Part shown: positions 35,005 through 42,760 of the stretch, piece after piece
Layout: every line of letters starts with the position of its first letter
Position numbering within the stretch: position 1 is the first letter of the stretch
Assembly (NCBI GenBank): GCA_934561555.1
Contig: CAKTGQ010000011.1
Span: 1 to 64,000 of the forward strand
Source: an uncultured Faecalibacterium sp.
GTDB lineage: Bacteria; Bacillota; Clostridia; Oscillospirales; Ruminococcaceae
DNA: 64,000 nucleotides
Direction: 5' to 3'
Position numbers and translations under genes: made by a program
The notes under the pieces: model-generated
The model's database searches: none
What the model was told of the DNA's origin: nothing
Seen by the model: only the letters and a program-made list of their open reading frames with translations

Positions 35005-35367
35005 ATGAAAAAGCTTCAGCTGCCCTCTTCTTACGCAGCCCTCTCCCCCGAGGAGCAGCGCGCTGCCTTTGGTGGCGGCGAATTCGGCGATGCTATTGGC
35101 AGCTTTTTTGACAGTCTGCACTTTAACGATTTCTTTTGGAACGGTGGACTGATCTCGTTTTCCTTCACCTTTGTGCCCATGCTGCTTTTCCGCATGGTCA
35201 AGGCGGGTGTACAAACCGGGATCAAGATCTCTCAACAGATCGGCCGATTGCTTGGCATCACCCACGAGGCTACCGTCACTGCCGTCCAGTATTTGGATAA
35301 TGAGCAGCAGAAAGACACCCAGCCGGTCGAGAACTCTCTTCCCCAGCCTTTTTCGCTGCAACAGTAA
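35005..35367 (+). CDS. Second small protein with the same double-glycine-type leader (unknown)
   Basis: A 120-aa protein. Residues 4-24 repeat the register LQLP-x2-Y-x2-LS-x-EE-x5-GG of the preceding gene, with GGG at 23-25; beyond GG the sequences do not align by eye. One hydrophobic stretch lies at about 45-65 (GGLISFSFTFVPMLLF), followed by an amphipathic segment and a polar Q-rich tail. The start follows AAAGGAG, 34 nt after the previous stop, so the two form a dicistron ended by a terminator. Conserved leader with diverged cores suggests export by one shared machine. Confidence 0.6.
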   Translation: MKKLQLPSSYAALSPEEQRAAFGGGEFGDAIGSFFDSLHFNDFFWNGGLISFSFTFVPMLLFRMVKAGVQTGIKISQQIGRLLGITHEATVTAVQYLDNEQQKDTQPVENSLPQPFSLQQ

Positions 35368-35378
35368 GCCATAAAAAT

Positions 35379-35418
35379 AAGCCGTGCATCCCGGAGCATT
35401 CCGGCCATGCACGGCTTT
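35379..35418. terminator. Bidirectional terminator between the leader-peptide pair and galK
   Basis: AAGCCGTGCAT pairs with ATGCACGGCTT (inner CCGGA/TCCGG), flanked by A-rich and TTTTTG runs. Confidence 0.85.
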
Positions 35419-35427
35419 TTGTTTTGT

Positions 35428-36720
35428 TCAGATCACCCGAACTGCGCCCTGCTCCCGCAGACGCAGCACATAGCAGCTGCCCTGCCCGAACACCCGCTCA
35501 ATGGCTTCATGATACCGCTTGAGCAGCCGCCCGGGCACATAGGCTTGGATGGTGCCTGCAAAGCCGCCACCCTGCATCCTCCACGCGCCCTCGGTGCCTT
35601 CCAGAATGCTCTGACTCAAGGCCAGCGCCACCGACAATCCCTGATGCCGCACATCCGCTGTGCAATACACGTTCTGACACAGTGCAAAGGAAGCCTGTCC
35701 GCTCTGCTTCACCAGACCTGCAAACACGGGGAACTGCTTTGTATAAAGTGCATCCCGCTGTGCCAGTGTGCGGGCGTTCTCCTCAAAATAATGGATCGCC
35801 CGCAGCACCGCACGGTCTCCACAGCGGCTGCGCAGGACAGGCAGTGCCGCCCAGAACGCGTTTTCCTCCACCTGACCCAGCAGCGGCTTGCCGAAGCAGG
35901 CGGCTACCTGCTCCATCTCCTGCCGGATGGCTGCAAACTCGCCGGTCAGCTCACTGTGACTGCCCCGGGTATCAGTGACGCAGAGGAACATCCCCTCCGG
36001 CAGCAGACCATCCGCGTGGAGTTTTTCGATCTTTGGGGTGCGCGGATCGGCAAAATCCGCAAAGATAATGCCGCCCACCGCGCTGGTCAGCTGATCCAGC
36101 AGGCCGCTGGGCTTGCCGAAATAGGTATTTTCGGCATACTGGCAGATGCCGGCCAGCTCTGCCGGGGTCAGTCCAGTACTGTATTCCTCGTTCCAGATGG
36201 AGGCCATGCCCATCTCAAACGCCGCGGAGCTGGACAGCCCGGAGCCGCGCAGCACATCGCTGGCAGTATAGGCGTCAAAGCCGCCGATCTGCCTGCCCAC
36301 CGCGCGGAAGCCCTCGGCAATGCCGCGGATCAGGCTGGCCGAGTGGGTGCTCTCCCCTGTCTGCGGCTCTGCGGTGGCAAGATCAATGACATCCAGCTTG
36401 TTGAACCCCCGGGACTTGACCCGCACATAGCCGTCCGTATTGCGGGCTGCCACCGCCACCAGATCCAGCGTGACCGCCGCCGCAAGGCCGCAGCCGCCCT
36501 GATGATCCGTATGGTTGCCGCCCAGCTCTGCCCGCCCCGGTGCAGAGTACACCTGCACCTGCCGCCCGGGACCGAAATACAGCTCGAACTGTTCCAGCGC
36601 AGCCGCATAGCGCCCGCGCTGTCGCTGCAGCACCGCCGGGTCTGCCCCATAAAGTGCAGCAAGTGCGTCGTCCCAGCTGCCTTGCAGGATCTGTTTTCTG
36701 AGTTGTGCACTGGTGGCCAT
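35428..36720 (-). CDS. galK: Galactokinase-family GHMP kinase
   Basis: A 430-aa GHMP kinase of the galactokinase type. It has the N-terminal signature PGRAELGGNHTDHQGG, the ATP loop LRGSGLSSSAAFE and the third motif MQGGGFAGT. The signature deviates from the canonical GRxNLIGEHTDY: the sugar-contacting E is N, and NLI is ELG, so substrate preference may differ from plain galactose. It would phosphorylate galactose (or a relative) at C1 in the Leloir pathway. No galT or galE is adjacent; galU is 12 kb away. A GGGGAGG site precedes the ATG. Confidence 0.82.
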   Translation of the reverse strand: MATSAQLRKQILQGSWDDALAALYGADPAVLQRQRGRYAAALEQFELYFGPGRQVQVYSAPGRAELGGNHTDHQGGCGLAAAVTLDLVAVAARNTDGYVRVKSRGFNKLDVIDLATAEPQTGESTHSASLIRGIAEGFRAVGRQIGGFDAYTASDVLRGSGLSSSAAFEMGMASIWNEEYSTGLTPAELAGICQYAENTYFGKPSGLLDQLTSAVGGIIFADFADPRTPKIEKLHADGLLPEGMFLCVTDTRGSHSELTGEFAAIRQEMEQVAACFGKPLLGQVEENAFWAALPVLRSRCGDRAVLRAIHYFEENARTLAQRDALYTKQFPVFAGLVKQSGQASFALCQNVYCTADVRHQGLSVALALSQSILEGTEGAWRMQGGGFAGTIQAYVPGRLLKRYHEAIERVFGQGSCYVLRLREQGAVRVI

Positions 36721-36764
36721 GACAGCTCCTCCCCTCGAGAATGAACGATTCTGCTTTTTTGCCT

Positions 36765-36793
36765 ATTGTAATGCATTTCGGGCGATTTTTCAA
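36765..36793 (-). promoter_or_regulatory. Promoter for galK
   Basis: On the minus strand TTGAAA (36793-36788), 17 nt, TACAAT (36770-36765), 45 nt before the start. Confidence 0.78.
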
Positions 36794-36853
36794 TTTATTT
36801 GCCTTAAAAATCCAAATTTCGTCGTCAGGCGCAAAGAATAAGATGTACTTTTG

Positions 36854-36883
36854 TTGAATTTGCAGGGTGTTCTATGGTATACT
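36854..36883 (+). promoter_or_regulatory. Promoter for the AraC-family gene
   Basis: TTGAAT (36854-36859), 18 nt, TATACT (36878-36883) with a TGG extension. Confidence 0.65.
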
Positions 36884-36919
36884 GGGTGCAGAATGTGACA
36901 GGACGGAGGTAAAGCTGCC

Positions 36920-37780
36920 ATGCCAGACGTTTATAAGCAATCCTTTAAGCAGAACTATACCAACAACATTGAATTGTCCATCTTCAACTGCGGCTTAGAG
37001 CGCTGCGCTCCGGGTCAGACATGGGGTCCCGGCATCCGTGACCACTACCTGATCCATCTGGTGGTATCCGGCAAGGGCATCTTTGAGGTGGGCGGCCGCA
37101 CTTGGGAGGTGAGCGAGGGCGATTTGTTCTTCGCCCGTCCCAGCCAGCTGATCCGCTATACCGCCGACGAGCAGCAGCCGTGGGAGTACAGCTGGGTAGG
37201 CTTCAACGGCGCCTGTGCCCACAAGCTTGCCGCGCAGCTTCCCTTTACGGACGATGCCCCCGTGCACCACACCAGCGACCCGGACGGGATGCGGGCCGCC
37301 CTGAACAACATCTACTCCTCCCGCGGGCTGCAACCGCAGGACGAGGCCGCCATGGTGGGGTATCTGTACCTGTTCATCGCCGCTTTGATGCGAGAGACCA
37401 GCGCAGGCAAGCCCCACACGGCCTCCTCCTCCAGCCAGTATGTGCTGAACGCCATCAAGTACATCCAGTTCAACTACTCCCACGACATCTCCATTGATGA
37501 TGTAGCCAAAAGTGTGGGGGTTTCCCGCAGCCACCTGTACCGGGTGTTCATGCTGAATGTGGGCAAGAGCCCTATCGACTACCTAACCGAGTACCGCATC
37601 AATGAAGCCTGCAAACTGCTGCGCGCAGGCAACCTTTCCATTGCAGAGGTGGCGGTGTCAGTAGGCTTCTTTGACCAGTTCTATTTCTCGCGGGTGTTCA
37701 AGCGCGCCAAGGGCGTGCCGCCCAGCAAATATTTTGCCGCCCAGCAGGACGCCGACCCGGCAAGCCCTGCCCAACTGTAA
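36920..37780 (+). CDS. AraC-family transcriptional regulator
   Basis: A 286-aa regulator with an N-terminal cupin-like sugar-binding domain (about 20-160) and a C-terminal pair of helix-turn-helix motifs (about 175-275). Those motifs include SIDDVAKSVGVSRSHLYRVF and SIAEVAVSVGFFDQFYFSRVFKRAKGVPPSKY. Divergent to galK with facing promoters about 60 nt apart, so it may control galactokinase in response to a sugar; this is inference. The start follows GGAGG. rlmD follows 27 nt after the stop. Confidence 0.88.
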   Translation: MPDVYKQSFKQNYTNNIELSIFNCGLERCAPGQTWGPGIRDHYLIHLVVSGKGIFEVGGRTWEVSEGDLFFARPSQLIRYTADEQQPWEYSWVGFNGACAHKLAAQLPFTDDAPVHHTSDPDGMRAALNNIYSSRGLQPQDEAAMVGYLYLFIAALMRETSAGKPHTASSSSQYVLNAIKYIQFNYSHDISIDDVAKSVGVSRSHLYRVFMLNVGKSPIDYLTEYRINEACKLLRAGNLSIAEVAVSVGFFDQFYFSRVFKRAKGVPPSKYFAAQQDADPASPAQL

Positions 37781-37807
37781 CCTGAGCCGATCACACAAGG
37801 AGAAACC

Positions 37808-39181
37808 ATGCCTTTACAGAAAAACCAGATCCTGACCCTGCGCATCGAACGCCTTTCCAGCGACGGCAGCGGCGTTGCCCATAGTGCCGATGGCGAGGCC
37901 GTATTTGTGCCCGGTACCGCCCCGGGGGACGAAGCCCGGGTGCGCATCGTGAAGGACTGCGGCCGGTATGCCTTTGGCATTTTGGACGAGCTGCTCACCC
38001 CCTCGCCGGACCGCATTCCGGTGGACTGCCCGGTGGCAGGCCCCTGCGGCGGGTGCAGCCTGCGGCATCTGGACTACGCCGCTGAGCTGCGCGCCAAACA
38101 GGAAAGCGTACTGGACGCTTTCCGCCGCATTGGCGGGCTGGAGGTGCCAGTGCTGGACATTCTGCCCTCCCCGGAGGTAGACCGCTACCGCAACAAGGTG
38201 CAGTTCCCTGTAGGCGTGGACAAGACCGGCGTGCCCTGCATCGGCTTCTACGCTGGGCGCACTCACCGCATCGTCCCTTGCCCGGACTGCAAGCTGCAGC
38301 CCGGTGTGCTGAACGAGATCGGCAACGCGCTGTGCGCCTTTTTTGCGCAGCAGGGCATCCGCCCCTACGACGAGCAGAGCGGCAAGGGACTGGTGCGGCA
38401 CATCTTCCTGCGGCGCGGTGCGCACAGCGGGCAGATCATGCTGTGTCTGGTATGCACCCGTGCAAAGCTGCCCCATGCAGAGCAGCTTTGCACCGCACTG
38501 CGGGAGCAGTTTCCGGCTATCAGCACCATTCTGCTCAACGTCAACGCCAAAAATACCAACGTCATTCTGGGCAGCGAGAATCACATCCTGTACGGCCCGG
38601 GCTACATTGAGGACACTCTTTGCGGCGTGCCGGTGCGCCTGGGGCCACTATCCTTCTATCAGGTCAACACGCTTGCTGCCGAGCGGCTATACGGGATTGC
38701 TGCGCAGTACGCGCAGCTGACCCCGGACGACGTGCTGCTGGATCTCTACTGCGGCATGGGCACCATCGGCCTTTCCATGGCAGATCAATGCCGGGAGCTG
38801 ATCGGCGTGGAGATCGTGCCGGAGGCCATCGAGAGCGCCAAGGCCAACGCCGCCCGCATAGGCGAGGCCGTAGCCGCCAAGAGCCGCTTCCTCTGCGCCG
38901 ACGCTGGGCAGGCGGCTACCCAGCTGGCCGCCGAGGGCCTGCACCCGGACATCGTAATGCTGGACCCGCCCCGCAAGGGCTGCGATGAAGCTACTCTCTC
39001 TGCCGTGGTGCGCATGGCACCCCGCCGGGTAGTTTATGTCAGCTGCAACCCCGCCACCGCCGCCCGGGACTCCGCATGGCTGGAAAAGAATGGATATCAT
39101 ACAGAAGAGGTGCAGCCGGTGGATCTGTTCCCGAGGACGAAGCATGTGGAGTGCGTACTCTTGATGTCAAAAGTGCGGTAA
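37808..39181 (+). CDS. rlmD: 23S rRNA (uracil-C5)-methyltransferase, RlmD/RumA type
   Basis: A 457-aa enzyme with an N-terminal TRAM domain (1-60), a [4Fe-4S] set CPVAGPCGGC plus a later CPDC, and a SAM-methyltransferase domain. Methyltransferase motifs are LLDLYCGMGTIGL, MLDPPRKGCDE and the nucleophile region VVYVSCNPATAARD. It methylates U1939 (and possibly U747) of 23S rRNA; which one cannot be read from sequence. The ATG follows AAGGAG. It is the last core gene before the accessory region. Confidence 0.9.
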   Translation: MPLQKNQILTLRIERLSSDGSGVAHSADGEAVFVPGTAPGDEARVRIVKDCGRYAFGILDELLTPSPDRIPVDCPVAGPCGGCSLRHLDYAAELRAKQESVLDAFRRIGGLEVPVLDILPSPEVDRYRNKVQFPVGVDKTGVPCIGFYAGRTHRIVPCPDCKLQPGVLNEIGNALCAFFAQQGIRPYDEQSGKGLVRHIFLRRGAHSGQIMLCLVCTRAKLPHAEQLCTALREQFPAISTILLNVNAKNTNVILGSENHILYGPGYIEDTLCGVPVRLGPLSFYQVNTLAAERLYGIAAQYAQLTPDDVLLDLYCGMGTIGLSMADQCRELIGVEIVPEAIESAKANAARIGEAVAAKSRFLCADAGQAATQLAAEGLHPDIVMLDPPRKGCDEATLSAVVRMAPRRVVYVSCNPATAARDSAWLEKNGYHTEEVQPVDLFPRTKHVECVLLMSKVR

Positions 39182-39231
39182 TATTGTGCGGTGATTCGTT
39201 CAATATTGTTTGGACATCATTTTACAGTCTG

Positions 39232-39271
39232 AACCGTTCTCGTCCTTGGAAACAGGTCGAGGGCGGTTTTT
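39232..39271 (+). terminator. Terminator after rlmD
   Basis: AACCGTTCTCG pairs with CGAGGGCGGTT (two G-U pairs) followed by TTT. Between it and the next gene (39272-39426) base composition drops to AT-rich and I see no attachment-site repeat. Confidence 0.7.
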
Positions 39272-39394
39272 GAGAATTCGGGCAGTATCCAAATCATAGC
39301 CACGGGGGTAGCAGATAATTGAGTATATGGATTGGATGTTTACGCTAACAGCGAATCCGGCAACTCAGGTATCTGGTGGGTTTCAGTGTAGGAT

Positions 39395-39421
39395 TTGGAT
39401 ATCGTCAACGTGGTATATAAT
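39395..39421 (+). promoter_or_regulatory. Putative promoter directly at the start of the AT-rich gene
   Basis: TATAAT at 39416-39421 with a poor -35 (TTGGAT, 15-nt spacing). The expected transcript start falls on the ATG at 39427, which has no ribosome site, so a leaderless mRNA is possible. Confidence 0.4.
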
Positions 39422-39426
39422 GTTAT

Positions 39427-40470
39427 ATGCTTACTGATAAAATGACCGCTGTTAAAATAGCTATTGAAAGCACCTTGACAACTGCTTTTCCATTAGACTA
39501 TATAAATTTTGTTCTATCCGGAAACATTACCATTGGCGATTTGGTTGTTCAAATCATGGTTGAGTGTTGTAAGTATGCTTTTGACTTTACCGCAGAAAAA
39601 CATTCTCTCCGGTACTATTTGCAACGTTCCAACTTACTTGAAGATGGCCAGCGGATGCTGATTCATCGTACCCTAAAGAAAATCAACGAACACAGATTAG
39701 CAAGATATGGCATTATAAAAGATCAGACCGGCATAGAACTTCACGATTTAGTGCCTAAGAATATGAGTAATATCTCTGATCGGCTTAGTGGTTATGAATT
39801 TAATGCATTTCAGTTCTGGGAAATTCAAAATGTTCAAGACTTAAGGCTTATCGACGAAATTATCTCCGGAAAAATATACGGAAAGAACTTTAGTCATCGT
39901 ATGTTTCGGGATTGTGCTACCGAGTACGATAACTCTGTCATCAAGCTTTTACATCAAACCTCCTTAGCTTCCGATAAACTATTTTCTTCACTTGCCTTAT
40001 TTGTCATAGCATGGAACTATTCGTTTGATTTTTATTACTCAATCGCTTCTGAAATGGAACGACTCAACATCTCCCACGTTCCGGATCTTGGGCGACGTTG
40101 TTCTCTATTTTGTGGTTCAGTAGCTATTGATTCACATCTTTTTAAGGGACGAATCTATGCTGATAGCCGAATGCTCCATCTTCGAAAAAAATTCATTCAT
40201 GAATTTGTATCCTACAGCCCAACAGAATTTGGATATATTGAATCGCAGTATACCGAAGCACTTGTTTTATGTTCAATCCTTTGCCAACGTTTTAGGAATT
40301 GGTTCGTTAAAAATACAACACCGGAAGATTGGTCATCTGTATTAGACACATATAACATAGCTTCTTGCTTCATCACAGAAAAACAGTGGTCAAACAAAAA
40401 GATACGATACGTTAAAGAAATCTACAAAGAAACTCATATAGATATCAAAAATCCTAATTTTCGTTATTAA
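39427..40470 (+). CDS. Unrecognised AT-rich cargo protein
   Basis: A 347-aa protein I cannot assign. It has no signal peptide and no strong membrane segment beyond a weak hydrophobic patch near 190-205 (LALFVIAWNYSFDFYY). It is rich in I, F, Y, K and R and looks mostly alpha-helical. GC content is well below the flanking core genes, indicating transfer. It lies at the edge of the recombinase/phage element, transcribed towards the recombinases, a position where satellites and prophages often carry defence or other cargo genes. No Shine-Dalgarno precedes the ATG; a second ATG at 39442 is possible. No catalytic motif was seen. Confidence 0.6.
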   Translation: MLTDKMTAVKIAIESTLTTAFPLDYINFVLSGNITIGDLVVQIMVECCKYAFDFTAEKHSLRYYLQRSNLLEDGQRMLIHRTLKKINEHRLARYGIIKDQTGIELHDLVPKNMSNISDRLSGYEFNAFQFWEIQNVQDLRLIDEIISGKIYGKNFSHRMFRDCATEYDNSVIKLLHQTSLASDKLFSSLALFVIAWNYSFDFYYSIASEMERLNISHVPDLGRRCSLFCGSVAIDSHLFKGRIYADSRMLHLRKKFIHEFVSYSPTEFGYIESQYTEALVLCSILCQRFRNWFVKNTTPEDWSSVLDTYNIASCFITEKQWSNKKIRYVKEIYKETHIDIKNPNFRY

Positions 40471-40525
40471 TGTTGCCTCTTTCGTTTTGGTAAAATTAGT
40501 TCATCAAAACAAAGGAGGCTTCCCA

Positions 40526-40675
40526 ATGGAAGAGAACAAATCTACCGTTACCATCCTTGACATTCAAAATGAATCGCGCCCTTTAAGTGATATCGTAATT
40601 ATCGAAATTGTACACGCATTCAAGGATATCATTATTGAATGGATTGACGCTCGTTATCGTTTTCAAAAAGAATAA
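40526..40675 (+). CDS. Small acidic protein of unknown function
   Basis: A 49-aa protein (MEENKST ... RYRFQKE) with a strong AAAGGAGG site 7 nt before the ATG at 40526, 55 nt after the preceding gene and followed by a hairpin. Its length and good ribosome site make it a credible gene. A central hydrophobic amphipathic stretch (DIVIIEIVHAFKDIIIEWI) suggests a helix that binds a partner. A pairing with the AT-rich gene upstream is inferred from position only. Confidence 0.55.
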   Translation: MEENKSTVTILDIQNESRPLSDIVIIEIVHAFKDIIIEWIDARYRFQKE

Positions 40676-40680
40676 GCAAT

Positions 40681-40737
40681 AAAGCCGCCAGCGTATCATG
40701 TGCTAATCACACGGTACACTGGCGGCTTATCCTTTTT
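40681..40737. terminator. Terminator between cargo genes and recombinase operon
   Basis: AAGCCGCCAGxGTA pairs with TACxCTGGCGGCTT around a 19-nt loop; TCCTTTTTCC on the plus side and TTTATTG on the minus side. Confidence 0.7.
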
Positions 40738-40764
40738 CCTTATTTTCTTCTCTCACATAATTTT

Positions 40765-42324
40765 TCATGCAGGCACATCAATACTCAGCCCGGATTTCAG
40801 TTCCACAGTATAATGGTCATCCCAGACTGTGATTTGCCGAAACCAGCGTTTGGCCACCTTCTCATCAAACTCGGTCAGCTCGTTGCTCTGCTGCCCGATA
40901 AAATCCTGCAGCTCCTTGATGCGCTCCATCTGGATGGCCTTGGTTGTTTCATCGGAATCCGTCTGCTGCTGCAACTCTCGCAGGTGGAAGATTTCCTCGG
41001 CAACATCATCGTAGGCTTCCCGATCATTGGCACGGTTCAACAGTTTCTGTTGGAGCACCAGCAGCCGCTCCGCAATGCGGTCTTTCTGGGCAGAAGTGTC
41101 ATTCCGCAGGACCTGCATCAGATTCTTCTGGAGCTGTTCCTTATATGTAGTCTTCGAACCCAACATCTCGTTCAAAGCTTTCAAAACGACCTGTTCCAGT
41201 TCTTTTTCGTTGACAGTTCTGGCATTACAGACCCCACCACCCTGTTCCAGTCTGCTTGCGCACCGCCAAACAATGGAACGACAGCCGTGGTTATTCCAGT
41301 GAATACGTCGAAAAACTTCACCGCAGTTTCCGCAGACCACCATCTGCGAAAAGCAGTGCGTGCAACTGTACATCCGCTTTTTACCACTGGGGCTGGCCTG
41401 CACATTCCTGCGCCATACCAGTTCCTCCTGCACCTTCATGTAGATTTCCTTGGGGATAATGGCCTCATGGTCGTCTTCTACATAATATTGTGGCGCGATG
41501 CCATTGTTAGCCACACGGGTCTTGTTCAAAATGTCGATGGTGCAGGTCTTCTGGAGCAGGGCATCGCCGATGTACTTCTCATTGGTAAGGATTTTCTTAA
41601 CGGTGCTGGTGTACCACTTCTTATTCCCTGCCCCGGTCAGGATGCCATCCGTTTCCAGTCCATGGCAAATCATGTCCATGCTGGCACCTTCCAGATACTC
41701 CCGATAAATGCGTTTTACCACTTCTGCCTGCTCCGGGTCAATGATAAGATGCCCCTCAGTATCTTTGGTGTACCCCAGAAAGCGGTTATGGTTCACCTGC
41801 ACCTTCCCCTGCTTATTGCGGAAGTCGATGCCCAGTTTCACATTCTTGCTGATGGATTCTGATTCCTGCTGAGCAAGAGATGCCATGATGGTGATCATCA
41901 CCTCGCCCTTGGCATCCAGCGTGTTGATGTTCTCTTTCTGAAAATAAACTGCGATGCCTTTTTCTTTCAGCAGACGAATGTATTTCAGGCAGTCCAGCGT
42001 ATTACGGGCAAACCGGCTGATGGATTTGGTCAGCACCATGTCGATGTTTCCAGCCTTGCACTCCTCAATCATACGGTTGAACTCGTCACGCTTTTTCGTG
42101 TTGGTGCCAGAGATGCCCTCATCTGCAAAGATACCCGCCAGTTCCCACTCCGGATTGTTTTCAATCAGCTCGGTGTAATATTTGATTTGGGCATCGTAGC
42201 TGGTGGCCTGCTCATCGCTGTCTGTGCTGACACGGCAGTAGGCTGCCACTTTGAGTTTCTGTTGACTCGCAAGGGGTATACCCTTTGCTGTTTTCCGTGC
42301 AGGGATGACCGTAATACTTTTCAT
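40765..42324 (-). CDS. Large serine recombinase (integrase) 1
   Basis: A 519-aa large serine recombinase. The resolvase catalytic domain has the nucleophile Ser33 in [23 protein letters not shown] and the QQESESIS helix. A recombinase domain (about 165-270) and a zinc ribbon (CTHC-x7-CGNC-x15-C) follow, then a coiled-coil C-terminal region. Such enzymes integrate and excise mobile elements between attP and attB without supercoiling. It is downstream of two further recombinase-family genes in the same direction. Confidence 0.93.
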   Translation of the reverse strand: MKSITVIPARKTAKGIPLASQQKLKVAAYCRVSTDSDEQATSYDAQIKYYTELIENNPEWELAGIFADEGISGTNTKKRDEFNRMIEECKAGNIDMVLTKSISRFARNTLDCLKYIRLLKEKGIAVYFQKENINTLDAKGEVMITIMASLAQQESESISKNVKLGIDFRNKQGKVQVNHNRFLGYTKDTEGHLIIDPEQAEVVKRIYREYLEGASMDMICHGLETDGILTGAGNKKWYTSTVKKILTNEKYIGDALLQKTCTIDILNKTRVANNGIAPQYYVEDDHEAIIPKEIYMKVQEELVWRRNVQASPSGKKRMYSCTHCFSQMVVCGNCGEVFRRIHWNNHGCRSIVWRCASRLEQGGGVCNARTVNEKELEQVVLKALNEMLGSKTTYKEQLQKNLMQVLRNDTSAQKDRIAERLLVLQQKLLNRANDREAYDDVAEEIFHLRELQQQTDSDETTKAIQMERIKELQDFIGQQSNELTEFDEKVAKRWFRQITVWDDHYTVELKSGLSIDVPA

Positions 42325-42351
42325 TCGACTTCCTCCCGATTTTTTACACTG

Positions 42352-42759
42352 TTATTCAGGATTTTCCTGAATCAGACTATACAGGTACTCTGCCTGCCGC
42401 GCAGGGTCATCATAATACTCCTCAATTTTCGCCAGCGTAAAGACCGTGGGCACCGCTTTTTGAATCTTGGGCTTTTTCAGGTTTGTCCGGCCCAGCTTTT
42501 CTGCGCGGTGCTTTCGTTCCACTGCCGCCTTTTCAAAGGTGCTTTTGTCGATAAGCTGCGGATAAAAGCTATCACCAATATAGTGCTGATTTGACAGCAG
42601 TTTTGCCACCATTCCATGCGGGATATGAATTCCAGCTTCGTTGGCAGCTTTGGAAAGTGACATTCCTGCAAGATAATTCTGAAAAAGCAGTTGTATTTTC
42701 TTCTGCGCAGGCTTATCCGCCACAGCCCTGCCATCTACAACTTTGTATCCGTATAGCAT
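42352..42759 (-). CDS. Recombinase-domain protein lacking the catalytic domain
   Basis: A 135-aa protein with only the recombinase (DNA-binding) domain, YGYKVVDGRAVADKPAQKKIQLLF and MSLSKAANEAGI, and no resolvase serine domain. It lies between the two full-length recombinases, 1 nt after the upstream one and 27 nt before the downstream one, so it is a planned member of a three-gene unit rather than a decay fragment. A likely role is directionality or DNA binding; unproven. Confidence 0.7.
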   Translation of the reverse strand: MLYGYKVVDGRAVADKPAQKKIQLLFQNYLAGMSLSKAANEAGIHIPHGMVAKLLSNQHYIGDSFYPQLIDKSTFEKAAVERKHRAEKLGRTNLKKPKIQKAVPTVFTLAKIEEYYDDPARQAEYLYSLIQENPE

Positions 42760-42760
42760 C

